Positions 61,784 through 64,000 of a stretch of 64,000 bases of DNA are shown piece after piece. The notes beneath the pieces were generated by a model, which saw only the letters and a list, made by a program, of their open reading frames with translations, did no database searches and had not been told where the DNA came from. A program made the position numbers and the translations under genes. How positions within the stretch are numbered: the stretch's first letter is position 1; every line of letters begins with the position of its first letter. Source of the stretch: Haemophilus sp. (lineage in GTDB: Bacteria; Pseudomonadota; Gammaproteobacteria; Enterobacterales; Pasteurellaceae); contig JAHZCD010000003.1 in assembly GCA_019423025.1 (NCBI GenBank), positions 151,259-215,258 of the forward strand, in the 5' to 3' direction.

Positions 61784-61822
61784 ATTGATTAATTATTCAA
61801 TTATTACGCATAATTAATCAAT
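61784..61822 (-). promoter_or_regulatory. Paired ARG boxes (ArgR operator) of argH
   Basis: Two 18-bp boxes, ATTGATTAATTATTCAAT (61784-61801) and the complement of TACGCATAATTAATCAAT (61805-61822), are separated by exactly 3 bases, the classical ArgR arrangement, and match wnTGAATwwwwATTCAnw. They lie 26 bases upstream of argH. Confidence 0.82.
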
Positions 61823-61859
61823 ATGCAATAATAATCTCTTCATAGTTTGCTATTTTACC

Positions 61860-61988
61860 CTGTTTTTTCTAACAAAAACTAGACAGTATTAAATTTTAGT
61901 GGTAATTTACGCACCATTCTTAAGGGCATTGCCCACCATTCAAACATTTCAGTATTATCAACTCTTATTCGTTCCAACATTATTAATT
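61860..61988 (+). promoter_or_regulatory. rho leader, cytosine-rich
   Basis: The leader upstream of rho is cytosine-rich and guanine-poor, with a small GGGCA/TGCCC palindrome at 61924-61934. E. coli rho is autoregulated by Rho-dependent attenuation in its leader; a rut-like role here is inferred. Confidence 0.4.
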
Positions 61989-63251
61989 ATGCATCTTACA
62001 GAACTTAAAAATACGCCTGTTTCTGATCTTGTGAAACTTGGCGAAGAACAAATGGGTTTGGAAAATCTTGCCCGTTTACGTAAACAAGATATTGTTTTTG
62101 CTATTTTGAAACAACACGCAAAGAGCGGTGAAGATATTTTTGGCGGCGGCGTGTTGGAGATTTTACCCGATGGTTTCGGTTTCTTACGCTCCGCAGATAG
62201 TTCCTACCTTGCTGGTCCTGATGACATCTACGTTTCTCCAAGTCAAATTCGTCGCTTCAATCTTCAAACTGGTGATAAAATCGAAGGTAAAATCCGTCCA
62301 CCAAAAGAAGGCGAACGCTATTTTGCACTTTTAAAAGTCGACCAAGTCAACGATGACAAACCTGAAGTCTCTCGCAGCAAAATTCTTTTCGAAAACTTAA
62401 CCCCATTACACGCAAATTCTCGTTTAAGAATGGAACGTGGTAATGGTTCAACCGAAGATTTAACCGCGCGTATTTTGGATTTAGCCTCTCCGATTGGTAA
62501 AGGTCAGCGTGGTCTTATTGTGGCTCCACCAAAAGCCGGTAAAACCATGTTGCTACAAAATATTGCACAAAGCATCACACACAACTACCCTGAATGTGAA
62601 CTTATCGTACTTTTAATCGACGAGCGTCCAGAAGAGGTAACAGAAATGCAACGTTCAGTAAAAGGTGAAGTGATTGCTTCAACCTTTGATGAACCTGCCG
62701 CTCGTCACGTTCAAGTGGCTGAAATGGTTATCGAGAAAGCAAAACGTTCTGTTGAGCACAAAAAAGACGTGGTGATTTTACTCGACTCTATTACGCGTTT
62801 GGCACGTGCTTACAATACCGTTACACCAGCGTCTGGTAAAATTCTTTCTGGTGGTGTGGATGCAAATGCATTGCATAGACCAAAACGTTTCTTTGGTGCT
62901 GCACGTAACGTAGAAGAAGGCGGGAGTTTAACCATTATTGCAACCGCACTTGTAGATACCGGTTCAAAAATGGATGAGGTTATCTTTGAAGAATTTAAAG
63001 GTACCGGTAACATGGAATTACATCTTTCTCGCAAAATCGCTGAAAAACGTGTGTTCCCAGCAATCGACTTCAACCGTTCAGGTACGCGTAAAGAAGACTT
63101 ACTTACCACACCAGATGAATTACAAAAAATGTGGATTCTTCGCAAAATCCTTAACCCAATGGGTGAAGTGGAAGCGATGGAATTCCTCATCGACAAACTT
63201 ATGGTGGCGAAAACCAACGATGAGTTTTTTGAAATTATGAAGCGGTCTTAA
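61989..63251 (+). CDS. rho: Transcription termination factor Rho
   Basis: Rho is a hexameric ATP-dependent RNA translocase that ends transcription. The 420 residues start MHLTELKNTPVSDLVKLGEE at 61989, with the RNA-binding cold-shock fold (DGFGFLRS), the P-loop PPKAGKT at 180-186, and the LLDSITRLARAYN and GGVDANALHRPKRFFGAARN Q/R-loop regions. A longer frame to 61899 is rejected. It is divergent from argH and ends at a terminator before rplS. Confidence 0.97.
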   Translation: MHLTELKNTPVSDLVKLGEEQMGLENLARLRKQDIVFAILKQHAKSGEDIFGGGVLEILPDGFGFLRSADSSYLAGPDDIYVSPSQIRRFNLQTGDKIEGKIRPPKEGERYFALLKVDQVNDDKPEVSRSKILFENLTPLHANSRLRMERGNGSTEDLTARILDLASPIGKGQRGLIVAPPKAGKTMLLQNIAQSITHNYPECELIVLLIDERPEEVTEMQRSVKGEVIASTFDEPAARHVQVAEMVIEKAKRSVEHKKDVVILLDSITRLARAYNTVTPASGKILSGGVDANALHRPKRFFGAARNVEEGGSLTIIATALVDTGSKMDEVIFEEFKGTGNMELHLSRKIAEKRVFPAIDFNRSGTRKEDLLTTPDELQKMWILRKILNPMGEVEAMEFLIDKLMVAKTNDEFFEIMKRS

Positions 63252-63271
63252 TTCTGACCGCACTTAAAAAC

Positions 63272-63304
63272 AAAAAAGGCTTGGAAAACCAAGCCTTTTT
63301 TATT
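63272..63304. terminator. rho/rplS terminator
   Basis: AAAAAGGCTTGG/CCAAGCCTTTTT with a 4-base loop lies between convergent rho and rplS. Confidence 0.92.
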
Positions 63305-63311
63305 TTGCGAA

Positions 63312-63662
63312 TTATTCGCCCAAACGCTCTTTAATACGAGCTGATTTACCTGAACGTTCACGTAAGTAGTAAAGTTTAGCTTTACGTACTGCACCTTTAC
63401 GTTTAACAGCGATAGAATCTACAGCTGGAGAGTGAGTTTGGAATACACGCTCAACACCTACACCGTTAGAAATTTTACGTAAAGTGAATGCTGAGTGCAA
63501 GCCACGGTTACGAATTGCAATAACCACGCCTTCGAATGCTTGCAAACGACGTTTGCTACCTTCAACTACCCATACTTTAACTTCTAAAGTATCACCTGGG
63601 CGGAAGCTAGGTACGTTTTGTTTTAATTGTTCTTGTTCAAGTTGTTTGATAATGTTAGACAT
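63312..63662 (-). CDS. rplS: Ribosomal protein L19
   Basis: L19 sits at the 30S-50S interface. The 116 residues start MSNIIKQLEQEQLKQNVPSF and contain the family blocks RPGDTLEVKVWV and RSGKSARIKERLG. AAAGGATC precedes the ATG. It follows trmD in the rpsP-rimM-trmD-rplS operon order and is the last gene of that operon. Confidence 0.98.
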   Translation of the reverse strand: MSNIIKQLEQEQLKQNVPSFRPGDTLEVKVWVVEGSKRRLQAFEGVVIAIRNRGLHSAFTLRKISNGVGVERVFQTHSPAVDSIAVKRKGAVRKAKLYYLRERSGKSARIKERLGE

Positions 63663-63698
63663 TGTTTGATCCTTTATTGATCCTAGATGTAACTGAAA

Positions 63699-64000
63699 CT
63701 AACTGTTATGTTCGGCTTGCGCCTCTTTTAACAGCTTACGTTGTTCGTCAGTCAGAGCTAGGCCTTCTAAGAGCTCAGGGCGTCGGAGCCACGTTCTTTG
63801 TAGCGATTGCTTTAATCGCCATTTCCGAATTTCTTCGTGATGTCCCGACATCAGCACTGGTGGTACAGTTAATCCTTCTAACACTTCCGGTCTGGTGTAA
63901 TGCGGACAATCTAATAAACCATCAGCAAAAGAATCTTCTTCTACAGAGGCTTGCTTGCCTAATACACCGGGAATAAAACGCGCAACAGCATCAATTAATG
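63699..64000 (-). CDS. trmD: tRNA (guanine-N1)-methyltransferase (C-terminal part)
   Basis: TrmD methylates G37 of tRNAs and is a SPOUT enzyme. Only the last ~100 residues are in the window; the frame is open through 64000. The visible end has ARFIPGVLGKQASVEEDSFADG, LLDCPHYTRPEVLEGLTVPPVLMSGHHEEI and RWRLKQSLQRTWLRRPELLE-type sequence of the family. A GTG at 63884 is internal. The rest, with rimM and rpsP, would lie to the right of the window. Confidence 0.96.
   Translation of the reverse strand, partial: LIDAVARFIPGVLGKQASVEEDSFADGLLDCPHYTRPEVLEGLTVPPVLMSGHHEEIRKWRLKQSLQRTWLRRPELLEGLALTDEQRKLLKEAQAEHNS

Overview
The window is a continuous piece of a Pasteurellaceae chromosome, most like Haemophilus and perhaps close to H. 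parainfluenzae. The evidence is the Haemophilus-type DNA uptake signal AAGTGCGGT/ACCGCACTT, which occurs about forty times by eye, often as inverted pairs that serve as terminators. Gene content, low GC and neighbour pairs (nhaB-dsbB, purH-purD, ispB-queH, pnp-nlpI-deaD, trmD-rplS) agree. The species cannot be settled from this sequence alone.

Left part (1-16 kb): the end of secF; a mog-glnB-tqsA operon; clpB with a heat-shock-like promoter; 6S RNA followed by ygfA; bamD divergent from rluD-pgeF; an rsmE-algH-ruvX chain with TAATG junctions; fadR divergent from nhaB-dsbB; and glyA with a DUF1294 gene. Middle (15-35 kb): two paralogous lipoproteins; purH-purD-DUF711 with a PurR box; dsbD and doxX separated by a long hairpin that covers the doxX ribosome binding site; arcA, smpB, zinc-independent L31/L36 paralogues behind a Fur-like box, obgE, an EamA transporter, rplU-rpmA, ispB-queH, zapA, and polA-cupin-cyuA.

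The accessory region (35.5-44.1 kb) is an eight-kilobase tellurium-resistance-type stress operon: terC, a small secreted protein I do not recognise, three TerY-like von Willebrand A proteins, a PP2C-like phosphatase, a protein kinase with zinc ribbon, and two TerD-family proteins. A divergent XRE-type regulator and two perfect palindromes sit at its left edge. It carries only one canonical uptake signal, which suggests later acquisition. It matches the described TerY-phosphorylation triad, so the system is known in outline, but this arrangement and the extra secreted protein deserve attention.

Right part (44-64 kb): a thiosulfate uptake pair (tsuA-tsuB), a YhcH-family protein, pnp with its leader hairpin, nlpI, deaD, mltF, a 47-residue basic protein, raiA, a sodium/alanine-glycine symporter behind a tandem glycine riboswitch, tkt, ytjB divergent from serB-yajQ, a secreted protein of unknown function, argH behind a paired ArgR operator, rho, rplS and the end of trmD.

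No rRNA, tRNA, CRISPR array, insertion sequence, prophage or clear pseudogene was seen. Several genes start inside longer open frames; start choices are explained in the entries.
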